Origin: Ruegeria arenilitoris
GTDB lineage: Bacteria > Pseudomonadota > Alphaproteobacteria > Rhodobacterales > Rhodobacteraceae
DNA length: 64,000 bases
Reading direction: 5' to 3'
Assembly (NCBI RefSeq): GCF_013030985.1
Contig: NZ_WPYP01000001.1
Coordinates: forward strand, 248,001 to 312,000
Below, piece by piece: positions 15,333 through 24,700 of the stretch (position 1 is its first letter; every line of letters starts with the position of its first letter). The notes under the pieces were generated by a model. It did not search any database and was not told the origin of the DNA. It saw only the letters and a program-made list of their open reading frames with translations. The position numbers were made by a program, and so were the translations under genes.

Positions 15333-17750
15333 TCATCCCCGCATTCGCATCCCGTCCGCATCGAACAATGGCTCGGAGATCACCTTGGCCTTACGCAAAT
15401 GGCCGAGGATTTCGATCTCAACCTCCAAGCCGTCGGTCGCCCGTTCCGTCGGCAGGAACCCGAGCGCAATAGACATTTGGGCATAATGTGAATACCCGCC
15501 CGACGTGCAGAATCCCACGACTTTGCCGCCCAGCCAGATCGGCTCATACGCGTTCACATCGGCGTCGACCGCTTCCAACGCGAAGGCCACAAGCTTGCGT
15601 GCCGACCCTTGTTCCCGCTCTAGTTCCGCAACGGACCGGCCGATGAAGTCGGCGGGTTTCGAGAAGGCGATAAACCGGTCCATCCCCGTTTCGGCGGCGG
15701 TGTAGTCGGGTGAGAATTCCCGCATCCACGAGCCAAAGAACTTGTCCAGACGCAGGCTCATCATTGCGCGCATGCCAAAGGGTACCATGCCGTGCGGTTG
15801 CCCGGCCTGCCACAGTGTCCACCAAAGCTGTCTCTGCGCCATCGGATCGCAATAAATCTCATACCCAAGGTCGCCTGTATAGCTGACGCGTTGCACGATG
15901 CAGTCGGTCATGCCAACTGTCATGCGCCGCACGTCGAGGAACCGCAGCTCCAAGATATCGTCGCGGGTACAGGCGGACAGTATTTCTGCCGCCTTAGGAC
16001 CGGCGATCTGAAACCCGTTCAGCCGGTCGCTGATGTTGTCGATGGTCACGCCGTCTTGTTGGTGCCGCTGGAACCAACGCATGTGGAAAGCTTGAGCGCC
16101 GTAAGACGCTGTCAGTTGGAATTCGGTCTCACTTAAGCAGGAGATGGTGAAATCTCCGATTAATTTGCCCTTGGGGGACAGCATCGGTGTTAAAGACAAC
16201 CGCCCCGGCTGCGGGATGCGTCCGGCCATGATCCGATCCAGCCACGCGCGGGCTGCGGGGCCGGTGATGCGGTATTTGCCGAAATTGTGGACTTCGTTAA
16301 TGCCGACACTGTTGCGAACGCTGCGCACCTCACGCCCCGTTGCGTCGAACGCGTCCGAACGGCGGAACGATGGTGTTTCGTATCCGGGTTCGCCGTCCTG
16401 AGCGAAATAGTTCGGCACCTCCAGCCCGTATTGCTGGCCCCAGACCGCACCCAGATCGCTGAAAATGTCGTACATAGGGGTGGTGCGATTGGGGCGCGCG
16501 GCAGGCAATTCCTCATTCGGATAGGCGACGCTGAACCGTTTCTGGTAGTTTTCGATCACCTTCGGGCGGGTGTAACCGGGGCTGATCCAGTCTCCGAACC
16601 GGGCCACGTCCATGGCGAACACATCGCGTTCGGGTTCGCCCTCGATCATCCATTGCGCCAGCGTCAGGCCGACACCGCCACCCTGGCTGAACCCGGCCAT
16701 CACACCGCAGGCGGACCAGTAGTTGCGCATCCCAGGGACCGGTCCGACCAAAGGGTTCCCGTCCGGCGCAAAGGTGAACGGACCGTGGATAACCGATTTA
16801 ACACCGGCCTCGGCCAGAACCGGGAAGCGTTTATAGGCGAACTCGATACTGTCGGTAATCTTGTCGTAATCGTCGGGCAGCAGCTCGTGACCGAACTCCC
16901 ACGGAGTGCCGTCAACCGCCCACGGTTTGCAGGGCTGTTCATAGAACCCGATGCACAGGCCGCGGCCTTCCTGCCGCAGATAGCTTTCACCGGCGGGATC
17001 CATCACATGCGGGTGCTCGCCACCGGCGTCGATGATCGCCTCGATCTGAGGGATCGAGTCCGTGACCAGATACTGATGCTCCATCGGATGCAGCGGGAAG
17101 TAGACGCCTGCCATCGCGCCTACTTCTCGCGCCCAGAGCCCGCCTGCGTTGACCACATGTTCCGCGTGAATGGTGCCCTTGTCGGTGACCACGTCCCAAG
17201 TGCCATCGGGGCGCTGGTTTGTTTCGCGCACCATGCAGTGGGTTTCGATGGTCGCGCCACCCATCCGGGCCGCCTTGGCATAGGCATGGGTGGTGCCCGA
17301 GGGATCAAGGTGACCGTCCAACGGATCGTAAAGCGCGCCGATGATCCCGTCGGTATTGGTGATCGGGGCGATGTTCTTGATCTCCTCCGGGCCGACGATC
17401 TCGGTCTCCAACCCCATGAACCGGTGCTTGGCGCGTTCGGCCAGCAGCATGTCGAACCGGTCCTGATTGTCGGCCAGGGTCACCCCGCCCACATGGTGCA
17501 GGCCGCAGGACATGCCTGTGATTTCTTCCAGCTCTTTGTAGAGGCGGATGGTATAGCCTTGCAGAGCAGCCATGTTGGTGTCGCCATTCAGGGTGTGAAA
17601 CCCTCCGGCCGCGTGCCATGTGGACCCGCTGGTCAGTTCCGACCGTTCCAGCAGCATGACATCGGACCAACCCAGCTTGGTCAGGTGATAGAGTACCGAA
17701 CACCCGACAACACCGCCCCCGATCACGGCTACCTGAGTTGTGGTCTTCAT
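15333..17750 (-). CDS. FAD-dependent dimethylglycine/sarcosine dehydrogenase-like protein with GcvT domains
   Basis: An 805-residue fusion. The N-terminal ~400 residues are a DAO-type oxidoreductase: FAD motif GGGVVGCS (residues 11-18) and 'GSTWHAAGG' with His46 at the usual covalent-flavin position. The C-terminal half carries the GcvT aminomethyltransferase folds ('NFGKYRITGPAARAWLD', 'GDLGYEIYCDP', 'GFCTSGGYSH'), which take up the one-carbon unit on tetrahydrofolate. Such proteins demethylate dimethylglycine, sarcosine or related N-methyl compounds in glycine-betaine breakdown. ATG 17750 is chosen because GGGAGG precedes it; the ATG at 17765 lies within that ribosome site. The BCCT carrier at 35.9 kb could supply betaine. 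Confidence 0.88.
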   Translation of the reverse strand: MKTTTQVAVIGGGVVGCSVLYHLTKLGWSDVMLLERSELTSGSTWHAAGGFHTLNGDTNMAALQGYTIRLYKELEEITGMSCGLHHVGGVTLADNQDRFDMLLAERAKHRFMGLETEIVGPEEIKNIAPITNTDGIIGALYDPLDGHLDPSGTTHAYAKAARMGGATIETHCMVRETNQRPDGTWDVVTDKGTIHAEHVVNAGGLWAREVGAMAGVYFPLHPMEHQYLVTDSIPQIEAIIDAGGEHPHVMDPAGESYLRQEGRGLCIGFYEQPCKPWAVDGTPWEFGHELLPDDYDKITDSIEFAYKRFPVLAEAGVKSVIHGPFTFAPDGNPLVGPVPGMRNYWSACGVMAGFSQGGGVGLTLAQWMIEGEPERDVFAMDVARFGDWISPGYTRPKVIENYQKRFSVAYPNEELPAARPNRTTPMYDIFSDLGAVWGQQYGLEVPNYFAQDGEPGYETPSFRRSDAFDATGREVRSVRNSVGINEVHNFGKYRITGPAARAWLDRIMAGRIPQPGRLSLTPMLSPKGKLIGDFTISCLSETEFQLTASYGAQAFHMRWFQRHQQDGVTIDNISDRLNGFQIAGPKAAEILSACTRDDILELRFLDVRRMTVGMTDCIVQRVSYTGDLGYEIYCDPMAQRQLWWTLWQAGQPHGMVPFGMRAMMSLRLDKFFGSWMREFSPDYTAAETGMDRFIAFSKPADFIGRSVAELEREQGSARKLVAFALEAVDADVNAYEPIWLGGKVVGFCTSGGYSHYAQMSIALGFLPTERATDGLEVEIEILGHLRKAKVISEPLFDADGMRMRG

Positions 17751-17842
17751 GTCGCTGCCTCCCATGCACTTTGGTCAAAGACTGCAGGCGCGCGGCAGGG
17801 CGGGCTGTTCCGTTCACGACATCGCTTGTCGTTGAACAGGGA

Positions 17843-19150
17843 TCAAAGCGGGCGGATTTTCAGCTCTGTTATCCGGTTGCCTTCGCGTGCAGTGACTTCG
17901 AAACGGAATCCGTGGAACGAGAACACCTGTCCGGTCACCGGGATCATCTGCGCCTCGTGAATGACCAATCCGGCGATCGTGTTGGCCTCTTCATCGGGCA
18001 GCGACCAGTCCATCGCCCGGTTGGCATCGCGGATGGTCATCGCGCCTTCGACAAGGAATTGCCCGTCCTCGGTTCGGGTCACGGGGACGTCTTCTTCGAT
18101 GTCGAACTCGTCGGCGATTTCGCCCACGATTTCCTCGAGGATGTCCTCCAGCGTGATCAGGCCGCGCAGCGAGCCATACTCATCCACCACCAGCGCAAAA
18201 TGGCTGTGCATCCGCAGGAACTCGCGCATCTGGTCGTCCAGAGTGGTGGTTTCGGGCACGAAATATGGATCATTCGCCACCTTCGAGATGTCGAAGGATT
18301 TCAGCCGGTCGCTGTCTTCCTCGCTGGCACCCGCATGTGCGTACATGGCGCGGAACAGGTCCTTGGCGTGCACCACGCCCACGATGTTCTCCTGCTCATC
18401 CCGGAACACGGGCAGACGGGTGTGCGGGCTTTTCAAACATTGCTGCAGGATGGCCTCGGGTGCGTCGTCGGCATCGATCATCTCGATGTTCGAGCGGTGC
18501 AGCATGATTTCTTCGACCGTGCGGTCGCCCAGATCAAGGGCACCCAGAATACGGTCGCGGTCTTCTTTTTCGACCACGCCTTCCGAGTGACCCAGATGCA
18601 GCGCACCGGCGATTTCCTCGCGTACGGCAAGGATGTTGCTGTCGGGGTCGATCTGCACACCGAACAGGCGCAGAACCCCACGCACCAGCAGTCGGACCGC
18701 CGCAACCATGGGAGAGAAAACCGTCACAACAACGCTAATGATAGGCGCGACGGCAGCGGCCGCTTTTTCCGCGTTGGTGATAGCGTAGGTTTTGGGCAGG
18801 ACCTCGGCAAAAACTAGAACCAGCAGAGTCATCACCAGCGTCGCCAGCGCCACGCCGCTTTCGCCGAACAGCCGCGTGAACAGCGCTGTCGCCAGCGATG
18901 CAGCAAGGATGTTCACCAGGTTGTTGCCCAGCAGAACCGAGCCGATCAGCCGTTCGTTGTCATCAGTGATGTCCAGCGCCTTTTGCGCCCCGCGCGAGCC
19001 CTTGTCGGCCTGCGCCCGCAACTTGCCGCGCGACGAGGCGGTCAATGCCGTTTCAGAACCCGAGAAAAAGCCCGACAGAACAAGCAAAAGCAGAATGGCG
19101 CCTGTGGTAAACCAGAATGCGCCGTCGATCAGAGAAGAAGAGGGTTCCAT
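17843..19150 (-). CDS. CorC/HlyC-like (CNNM) membrane protein with CBS pair
   Basis: A 435-residue protein: an N-terminal DUF21 membrane domain of three to four helices ('LSGFFSGSETALTASS', 'LLGNNLVNILAASLATALF'), then a CBS pair ('EEIMLHRSNIEMIDAD' onward) and a C-terminal CorC_HlyC domain ('FLVEGAMTIRDANRAM', 'TIAGLVIHEAQMIP'). Bacterial homologues are linked to Mg2+/Co2+ efflux and resistance. It lies between the dehydrogenase and xerD on the same strand. Confidence 0.9.
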   Translation of the reverse strand: MEPSSSLIDGAFWFTTGAILLLLVLSGFFSGSETALTASSRGKLRAQADKGSRGAQKALDITDDNERLIGSVLLGNNLVNILAASLATALFTRLFGESGVALATLVMTLLVLVFAEVLPKTYAITNAEKAAAAVAPIISVVVTVFSPMVAAVRLLVRGVLRLFGVQIDPDSNILAVREEIAGALHLGHSEGVVEKEDRDRILGALDLGDRTVEEIMLHRSNIEMIDADDAPEAILQQCLKSPHTRLPVFRDEQENIVGVVHAKDLFRAMYAHAGASEEDSDRLKSFDISKVANDPYFVPETTTLDDQMREFLRMHSHFALVVDEYGSLRGLITLEDILEEIVGEIADEFDIEEDVPVTRTEDGQFLVEGAMTIRDANRAMDWSLPDEEANTIAGLVIHEAQMIPVTGQVFSFHGFRFEVTAREGNRITELKIRPL

Positions 19151-19213
19151 CGGTCCTTGGTTATTGGTGTTGCTGCATCCGTTATGGGGTCGCGTCCCCT
19201 GCGGATCAAGGGG

Positions 19214-20167
19214 TTAGCCCTTGTCTTCGGGGTCTTTAGCCAGCGGGTGATGCTCCAGCACCAGTTCGGCCAGACGTTCGTCCAGAACATGAGTATAGAT
19301 TTCGGTGGTCGCCACATCGGCATGACCCAGCAATGTTTGGATCGACCGAAGGTCGGCCCCGTTGGCCAGCAGGTGCGTGGCGAAGGCATGGCGCAGCGTG
19401 TGTGGCGTGACCTTTTCCGGGGAAACGCCGCCCTGAACCGCCAGTTCCTTGATCAGCAGAAAAAACATGTGCCGCGTCAGGTGCCCGGACTTTCCGCGCG
19501 AGGGAAACAGGAACCTCGACCTCTGCCCGCCGTCTGCGACCGATTTATCCTCGGCCTCGTCCCGGACCATGAGCCACGCGGCCAGCGCCTCACGGGCAGG
19601 GGGTGAAAGCGGTACCATCCGTTCCTTGCCGCCTTTGCCCAGCACCAGCAGCATCCGCGGATCGCCCCGCGCGGATGAAACCGGCAGCGAGACCAGCTCG
19701 GTCACCCGCATTCCGGTGGCATAGAGCACCTCCATCAGGCAGGTGTTGCGCACCCGGTCGCCCTTGGTGCGTCCGGTATGACGTGCGGCTTGCAGCAGCC
19801 GGTCGACCTCGGGCACGTCCAGAGTTTTGGGCAGGCGTTTCTGCCGTCCGGGGCCTTTGATCTGAATGGCAGGGTTGGTGTCGCGCCAGCCTTCTTCAAA
19901 CGCGAAACGATAGATTTGCTTGATCGCTGAAAGCCGCCGCGCACGGGTGGATTGCGCTAGCCCCTGAGCATCACAGTCGATCAGATACCCCTCGATCCGA
20001 TCGCGCTCGGCTTCGGCGAACCCGAGTTTTCGGCGTTCCAACCAGGCAGCAAAATCCTTCAGGTCGCGGCCATAGGCCAGCAGAGTGTTATTGGCTGCCC
20101 CCATCTCGGCAGCTTGCGCCTGCAGGAAGGTGGAGATCCACAGATTCGAGGTTGCCGGGGCCACCAT
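19214..20167 (-). CDS. xerD: Tyrosine recombinase XerD
   Basis: A 317-residue recombinase of XerD length. Active-site residues: Arg154 (ATGMRVTEL), Lys178 (LGKGGKER), His256 and Arg259 (HTLRH), His282 (LGHAD) and nucleophile Tyr291 (EIYTH). The N-terminal SAM-like core-binding domain is present ('NTLLAYGRDLKDFAAWL'). With XerC it resolves chromosome dimers at dif. The context (divergent aroK-aroB on the far side of two unknown genes) is housekeeping rather than mobile. Its start lies just 2 bp after the stop of the upstream 507-residue protein. Confidence 0.93.
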   Translation of the reverse strand: MVAPATSNLWISTFLQAQAAEMGAANNTLLAYGRDLKDFAAWLERRKLGFAEAERDRIEGYLIDCDAQGLAQSTRARRLSAIKQIYRFAFEEGWRDTNPAIQIKGPGRQKRLPKTLDVPEVDRLLQAARHTGRTKGDRVRNTCLMEVLYATGMRVTELVSLPVSSARGDPRMLLVLGKGGKERMVPLSPPAREALAAWLMVRDEAEDKSVADGGQRSRFLFPSRGKSGHLTRHMFFLLIKELAVQGGVSPEKVTPHTLRHAFATHLLANGADLRSIQTLLGHADVATTEIYTHVLDERLAELVLEHHPLAKDPEDKG

Positions 20168-20169
20168 GG

Positions 20170-21693
20170 TCAGGTGTCCTGCAGGATCAGAAGGTTCAGG
20201 GCTGCACGACGGGCGGTGTCCTCAAGGCCCACACGGCGCAGGGTTGCCACAGCAGCGGTCAGATCGACAAGGTTGCCACGCGCGCCGTGGGCGAACAGTT
20301 CCATCGTTTCCAGAATAGCCTCGCCCAACTGACCGTTGGCCAGCATCGCATCAATGTCAGAGGGGACAGGTGCAGCCCAGGCAAACCCTTCAGCCACCGC
20401 ATCAGCCCAAGGTGACGGGCTGCGTGTTCGTCCCGGATCGCCCTGTGCGAGGGCAGCCAGAAACTGAGTCTCGACCGAGTTGTCGGGCGGCGACAGGGCC
20501 GCGGTTTCATAAAGTTCGGATAACAGCAGAATCCGCCACCGTAGGTTTTCGGCGGCCGGATCGGTCAGGGTCATCTGCGATAGTTGATCAGCGAACAGTT
20601 CGGCAAAGGGAACCTCCAGTCCGACGCTGCGCATTTGTTCCCAGACGTTGGGCAACGCCTTGGCAACTGCGCCGGGTTTGCCGGTTTCCAGCGCTTTTTC
20701 GAACTTTTGCACTGCCGCAACCCGGTCCCAAACCGCACCAGAGGCTGCGGGAGAGCGTTCGGTATACAGGCCAAGCAGTTGGTTGGGGGTCAACGCCCCG
20801 ATCCGGGTCAGACGCTCGGCGGCCTCGATCTGTGCCTTCCATCCGGCGACGTCTCGCAGGTCAGCATTTGCGAATGCGCGCGGCAGCGGGGTCGAGGGCA
20901 ACCGTTCACCAATCGCTTCGAACAGGCGAAAACTCAGCGGGTCGGGGTTGTCGGGCTGCGGCAGATATTCGGCTTCTTCGTAAAGCTCGGGGCTGAGGAA
21001 CCGGTCCAGCACATCCAGATCCTCGGACGGCAGAACCTGCAGCGCATGGGCGGCCTCAAGCGTCAGCGCGGCCGAGCCCCAGTCGCCCCTGCGGGCCTTG
21101 CAGAAGATTTGCGCGGCATAGTCCAGGGACAGATGTGGATGAGCGATCAGCGAGGTGCAGCTGCGATCCTCGTCCCCGGTCAGCAGCGTCGCGTCGAACC
21201 AGCGTTGAAACCGCTCGCGGCTATCGGTGGGGCCGGCCAGCTGCACCAGCGATTGCACCGGATCTGCGGCCCCCAGTTGCATCAAGCGGTCGAGCCGTGC
21301 CAGCAGCAAAGTCTCTTGCGCGTTCGGCCCGGCAGGAGCGCGGGCCTCGGTCAGCAGTAGGGTAAATAACAGGCGCTGCATCGCCGGGTTGTACTTGACG
21401 GGCACGCGGCCGATCAGTTGCGCCAGACGGGCGGGATCGCTGTTCTGCCACAGGTCTACGGGCAGCCCGGTCACCGAGGATGACACCAACCCCAACGGCG
21501 GCGACAGTGCTTCAAGCGGAGTGACCTCGACGTCCGGCTGAACACCGGTCTGCGTCACGGGCGGTTCCAGCAACACAGTCCCCGGCAAGTTCTCCGGCGG
21601 GTCACTCAACCATTCTATGACGGAGAGAGGTTCCTGCTGCGCCTGTGCCGATCCGGCCAATAACAGGGCAAACAGTGCGGCCTTATTCGACAT
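20170..21693 (-). CDS. Secreted hypothetical protein, 507 residues
   Basis: It begins MSNKAALFALLLAGSAQAQ, a clear signal peptide with an AQA cleavage site. The mature part is acidic, rich in Leu and Ala, and predicted almost wholly helical, with short repeated 'L..LL..ARLDRLMQLGA' patterns suggesting TPR/alpha-solenoid-like repeats; no catalytic motif is seen. I do not recognise a named family. Its 5' end overlaps the small membrane ORF upstream by 11 bp, and xerD starts 2 bp after its stop, so the three appear to be one transcript. Confidence 0.75.
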   Translation of the reverse strand: MSNKAALFALLLAGSAQAQQEPLSVIEWLSDPPENLPGTVLLEPPVTQTGVQPDVEVTPLEALSPPLGLVSSSVTGLPVDLWQNSDPARLAQLIGRVPVKYNPAMQRLLFTLLLTEARAPAGPNAQETLLLARLDRLMQLGAADPVQSLVQLAGPTDSRERFQRWFDATLLTGDEDRSCTSLIAHPHLSLDYAAQIFCKARRGDWGSAALTLEAAHALQVLPSEDLDVLDRFLSPELYEEAEYLPQPDNPDPLSFRLFEAIGERLPSTPLPRAFANADLRDVAGWKAQIEAAERLTRIGALTPNQLLGLYTERSPAASGAVWDRVAAVQKFEKALETGKPGAVAKALPNVWEQMRSVGLEVPFAELFADQLSQMTLTDPAAENLRWRILLLSELYETAALSPPDNSVETQFLAALAQGDPGRTRSPSPWADAVAEGFAWAAPVPSDIDAMLANGQLGEAILETMELFAHGARGNLVDLTAAVATLRRVGLEDTARRAALNLLILQDT

Positions 21694-21832
21694 TCAGGAT
21701 TACCGGCTCTCGTATCTCTTCTTGCGGCGCCGAGAAGTCTACGCCGAAGAACGGACCCAGATAGGCATATGCCACCAGCCCGATGAAACCCAGGCAAATC
21801 AGATATAACAGGAACTTGATCAGACGGCCCAT
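21683..21832 (-). CDS. 49-residue single-span membrane protein
   Basis: The ATG at 21832 opens a 50-codon frame to TAA at 21683. It reads MGRLIKFLLYLICLGFIGL, then VAYAYLGPFFGVDFSAPQEE and IREPVILNVE: a short basic N-terminus, one hydrophobic helix and an acidic tail, so an inner-membrane protein with tail outside is likely. The stop overlaps the start of the 507-residue secreted protein by 11 bp, implying coupled translation. No family recognised. It faces aroK divergently across a 79 bp gap. Confidence 0.7.
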   Translation of the reverse strand: MGRLIKFLLYLICLGFIGLVAYAYLGPFFGVDFSAPQEEIREPVILNVE

Positions 21833-21911
21833 TGCTCAACGCTGCCCCAATTTTCTCTTTTGTCGTAGTTATAGCTAGCATTTTTCCTAAGATCACGTCA
21901 TTCACGGTGAA

Positions 21912-22499
21912 ATGAGCGAAATTAAGCATAACTCTTCGGGCGGGAGCCCGGATACGGGCTTTGAACTGCACAAAACGGTGGTTCTTGTCGGTATGATGGG
22001 GGCCGGAAAGACGGCTGTGGGCCGTGCACTGGCCGCGCGGCTGGGCGTTCCCTTCCTCGACAGCGATGCCGAGATCGAATCGGCTGCCAATATGACCATC
22101 CCCGAGATATTCGCCCGCGACGGAGAGCCGTTTTTTCGCACCAAAGAAAGTCAGGTCATCGGGCGTCTGCTGGATGAGGAAAAAGGCATCCTGTCCACCG
22201 GTGGCGGTGCCTTTCTGGCCGAGCAGAACCGCACGATGATCACCGAACGCGGTGTGTCCGTCTGGTTGCGTGCCGATCTTGATGTTCTGTGGAACCGGGT
22301 CAAACACAAGGACACGCGTCCCTTGTTGCGCACGGCTGACCCGTATGCGACCTTGCGTGCCCTGTATGAGGACCGTGTGCCGGTCTATGCGCAGGCCGAT
22401 CTGATCGCTGAATCGGACGGCGAAACCTCGATCGAGAATATGGTGAACCGGGTGTTGGATGCCCTGGCAACACGCCCCGATGTTTTGGAACGGAAATAA
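21912..22499 (+). CDS. aroK: Shikimate kinase
   Basis: A 195-residue kinase for step 5 of the shikimate pathway. P-loop GMMGAGKT is at residues 27-34; 'FLDSDAEIE' carries the shikimate-binding Asp pair; 'STGGGAFL' is the substrate-binding GGG motif; 'RPLL' contains the lid-domain Arg. An ~20-residue polar N-terminal extension precedes the core. The stop TAA shares one base with the aroB ATG. Confidence 0.95.
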   Translation: MSEIKHNSSGGSPDTGFELHKTVVLVGMMGAGKTAVGRALAARLGVPFLDSDAEIESAANMTIPEIFARDGEPFFRTKESQVIGRLLDEEKGILSTGGGAFLAEQNRTMITERGVSVWLRADLDVLWNRVKHKDTRPLLRTADPYATLRALYEDRVPVYAQADLIAESDGETSIENMVNRVLDALATRPDVLERK

Positions 22500-23611
22500 T
22501 GCACCAAACCGTACATGTAGAGCTGGGCGAACGCTCGTATGACGTGGAAATCGGCCCGGATCTGTTGGCGCAGGCCGGTGCGCGCATCGCACCGCTACTG
22601 CCCCGGCCCAAAGTGGCCGTTGTCACCGATGAGAACGTGGGCGCGCTGCATCTGGACGCTCTGCGCGGCGGGTTGGCTTCTGCCGGGATCGAGATGACGT
22701 CGCTGACCTTGCCCGCGGGCGAGGCCACCAAAAGCTGGCCGCATTTCGAACGCACGGTCGAGTGGCTGCTGGCCGAGAAGGTTGAACGTCGGGATGTAGT
22801 CATCGCCTTTGGTGGTGGTGTCATCGGCGACCTCGTCGGCTTTGCCGCTGCGGTTCTGCGGCGTGGAGTGCGGTTCGTGCAGATCCCCACCTCGCTGTTG
22901 GCGCAGGTCGACAGTTCGGTGGGTGGCAAGACCGGGATCAACGCGCCGCAGGGCAAGAACCTGATCGGCGCGTTTCATCAGCCTTCGCTGGTGCTGGCCG
23001 ATACTTCAGTTCTCGGCACGATGACCCAGCGGGATTTCCTGTCGGGTTATGGCGAGGTGGTGAAATACGGCTTGCTGGGTGATGCGGCGTTTTTCGAATG
23101 GCTTGAAACAAACGGAACGAATGTCTCTGGCGGTGACATGGCCGCGCGGGTGCGAGCCGTGACGCGCTCGGTTCAGATGAAGGCTGATATCGTTGCACGG
23201 GACGAGACCGAGCAGGGCGACCGCGCGCTGCTGAACCTTGGCCATACCTTCTGTCACGCGCTTGAGGCCGCGACCGGATATTCCGACCGGCTGCTGCACG
23301 GCGAAGGCGTGGCCATCGGTTGCGCGCTGGCGTTCGAATTGTCGTCGCGACTGGGTCTGTGCTCGCAAGAGGACCCAAGCCGTGTTCGCGCGCATCTGCG
23401 TGCCATGGGAATGAAAACCGATCTGGCCGACATCCCCGGAGAGTTGCCGGGGGCCGAGGCGCTGGTCGATCTGATGGCGCAGGACAAAAAGGTTATCGAC
23501 GGCCAGTTGCGATTCATTCTGGCGCGCGGAATCGGTGAAGCGTTCGTTACCTCGGATGTCCCGCGCGAGGCGGTGATTTCCGTGCTGGAAGACGCCTTGG
23601 CGACGGTCTGA
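22499..23611 (+). CDS. aroB: 3-dehydroquinate synthase
   Basis: A 370-residue enzyme that converts DAHP to 3-dehydroquinate with NAD+ and a divalent metal. Family motifs: 'ALGGGVIGDLVGFAAA'-type stretch (here AFGGGVIGD), 'FVQIPTSLLAQVDSSVGGKTGIN' split as IPTSLLAQVDSSVGGKTG, and metal His residues in 'NLGHTFCHALE' and 'LLHGEGVAIG'. Overlaps aroK by one base. Its stop directly abuts that of the convergent site-2 protease gene. Confidence 0.96.
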   Translation: MHQTVHVELGERSYDVEIGPDLLAQAGARIAPLLPRPKVAVVTDENVGALHLDALRGGLASAGIEMTSLTLPAGEATKSWPHFERTVEWLLAEKVERRDVVIAFGGGVIGDLVGFAAAVLRRGVRFVQIPTSLLAQVDSSVGGKTGINAPQGKNLIGAFHQPSLVLADTSVLGTMTQRDFLSGYGEVVKYGLLGDAAFFEWLETNGTNVSGGDMAARVRAVTRSVQMKADIVARDETEQGDRALLNLGHTFCHALEAATGYSDRLLHGEGVAIGCALAFELSSRLGLCSQEDPSRVRAHLRAMGMKTDLADIPGELPGAEALVDLMAQDKKVIDGQLRFILARGIGEAFVTSDVPREAVISVLEDALATV

Positions 23612-24682
23612 TCACCGCCCGCGGATCACCATCAATTCGCCAATGTTTTCGCGGGTGATATAGCCAACCATGTTCCCGGCCTGCGTGCAAACCGCGATGG
23701 CCGGGGCACCTTTGTGCAGCCCGTCCAGAACCGTCTCAAGCCCACTGGTCAGCTGCACCTGCGGAATATCCGTCACCATGACCGAGGTCGCCGGCTCCGA
23801 GCGCGGAGCGTCCCCGGCCAAGGCGGTGAACAGCCTGTCGCGGGTGACGAACCCCAGCAGAGCGCCCGCTGAATCCAGCACCGGAAATTCATGCTGCGTG
23901 GTGTGAATGACGGCTTGCGCTGCGGTGGCCAATGTGTCCGTCGGGGACAGGGCGTGAAACTCGGTGATCATCGCATCCCGCGCCAGAACCCGCCGCACGA
24001 TTGAGCGCATGGCCACGTCCTGGCTTTCGGAAGTGGCGGCAACAAAGACGAAAACCGCGATCAGGACCAGGATCGGGTTGCCGACGCTCAAACCCCAGAA
24101 ACCGAACGCTACGGCGACGATTTGCCCAGAGAGGGCAGCGACTTTAGTGGCTTTGACCCGGTCCATCTTCAGGCACAGCAGGGCGCGGAACACCCGTCCG
24201 CCATCCATCGGGAATGCCGGGATCATGTTGAACGCCGCCAGCAGTAGATTCACATAGGCCAATCGGTTCAAAAGCCCCGAGCCGGTCGAGTCGATCTGCG
24301 CCAAACTCTCAAGCGGCATTCCGGCTCCCAGCATGACGAGTATCATCCAGATCACGATGTTCACGGCGGGGCCAGCAAGGGCGACCCAGACCTCTTGCAT
24401 CGGCTTTTCCGGCATCCGCTCCAGCCGGGCCAGCCCACCAATGGGCAGCAGAGTGATGTCTGGGGTCTTGATCCCGTACCGCCGGGCCATCAACGCGTGG
24501 CCGAACTCATGCGCGACGACGCAGGCAAACAGCGCCAGAACGAAGATCAGGTTTTCGATGGCGGCTGGAAGTCCCCCGCTGGAATAGGCGGCGAAGCCGA
24601 CCCAGGCCAGCAGCAGGAAAAAGGTGACATGGACCCTCAGTTCCGACCCCAGTATCCGGCCGAGTGAGAAGGACCATGTCAT
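23612..24682 (-). CDS. Site-2 (M50) metalloprotease with CBS domains
   Basis: A 356-residue polytopic protease. The zinc motif HEFGH (residues 58-62) lies in a membrane helix, and the second metal ligand Asp160 is in 'NMIPAFPMDGG'. Two CBS domains follow (about residues 235-350, e.g. 'TTQHEFPVLDS', 'VGYITRENI'), which may sense adenine nucleotides and regulate cleavage. Related enzymes cut membrane proteins within the bilayer. Upstream on the same strand is ssb. Confidence 0.92.
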   Translation of the reverse strand: MTWSFSLGRILGSELRVHVTFFLLLAWVGFAAYSSGGLPAAIENLIFVLALFACVVAHEFGHALMARRYGIKTPDITLLPIGGLARLERMPEKPMQEVWVALAGPAVNIVIWMILVMLGAGMPLESLAQIDSTGSGLLNRLAYVNLLLAAFNMIPAFPMDGGRVFRALLCLKMDRVKATKVAALSGQIVAVAFGFWGLSVGNPILVLIAVFVFVAATSESQDVAMRSIVRRVLARDAMITEFHALSPTDTLATAAQAVIHTTQHEFPVLDSAGALLGFVTRDRLFTALAGDAPRSEPATSVMVTDIPQVQLTSGLETVLDGLHKGAPAIAVCTQAGNMVGYITRENIGELMVIRGR

Positions 24683-24700
24683 GGTATGTCTCCGTTTGGT

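Noticed and set aside
17751..17842. Glycine or SAM riboswitch before the dehydrogenase gene
   Set aside because: Only ~90 bp is available and no conserved riboswitch core or pairing could be recognised.
16287..17960. 557-residue open frame on the plus strand
   Set aside because: Antisense to the GcvT-fused dehydrogenase, which has clear FAD and GcvT motifs.
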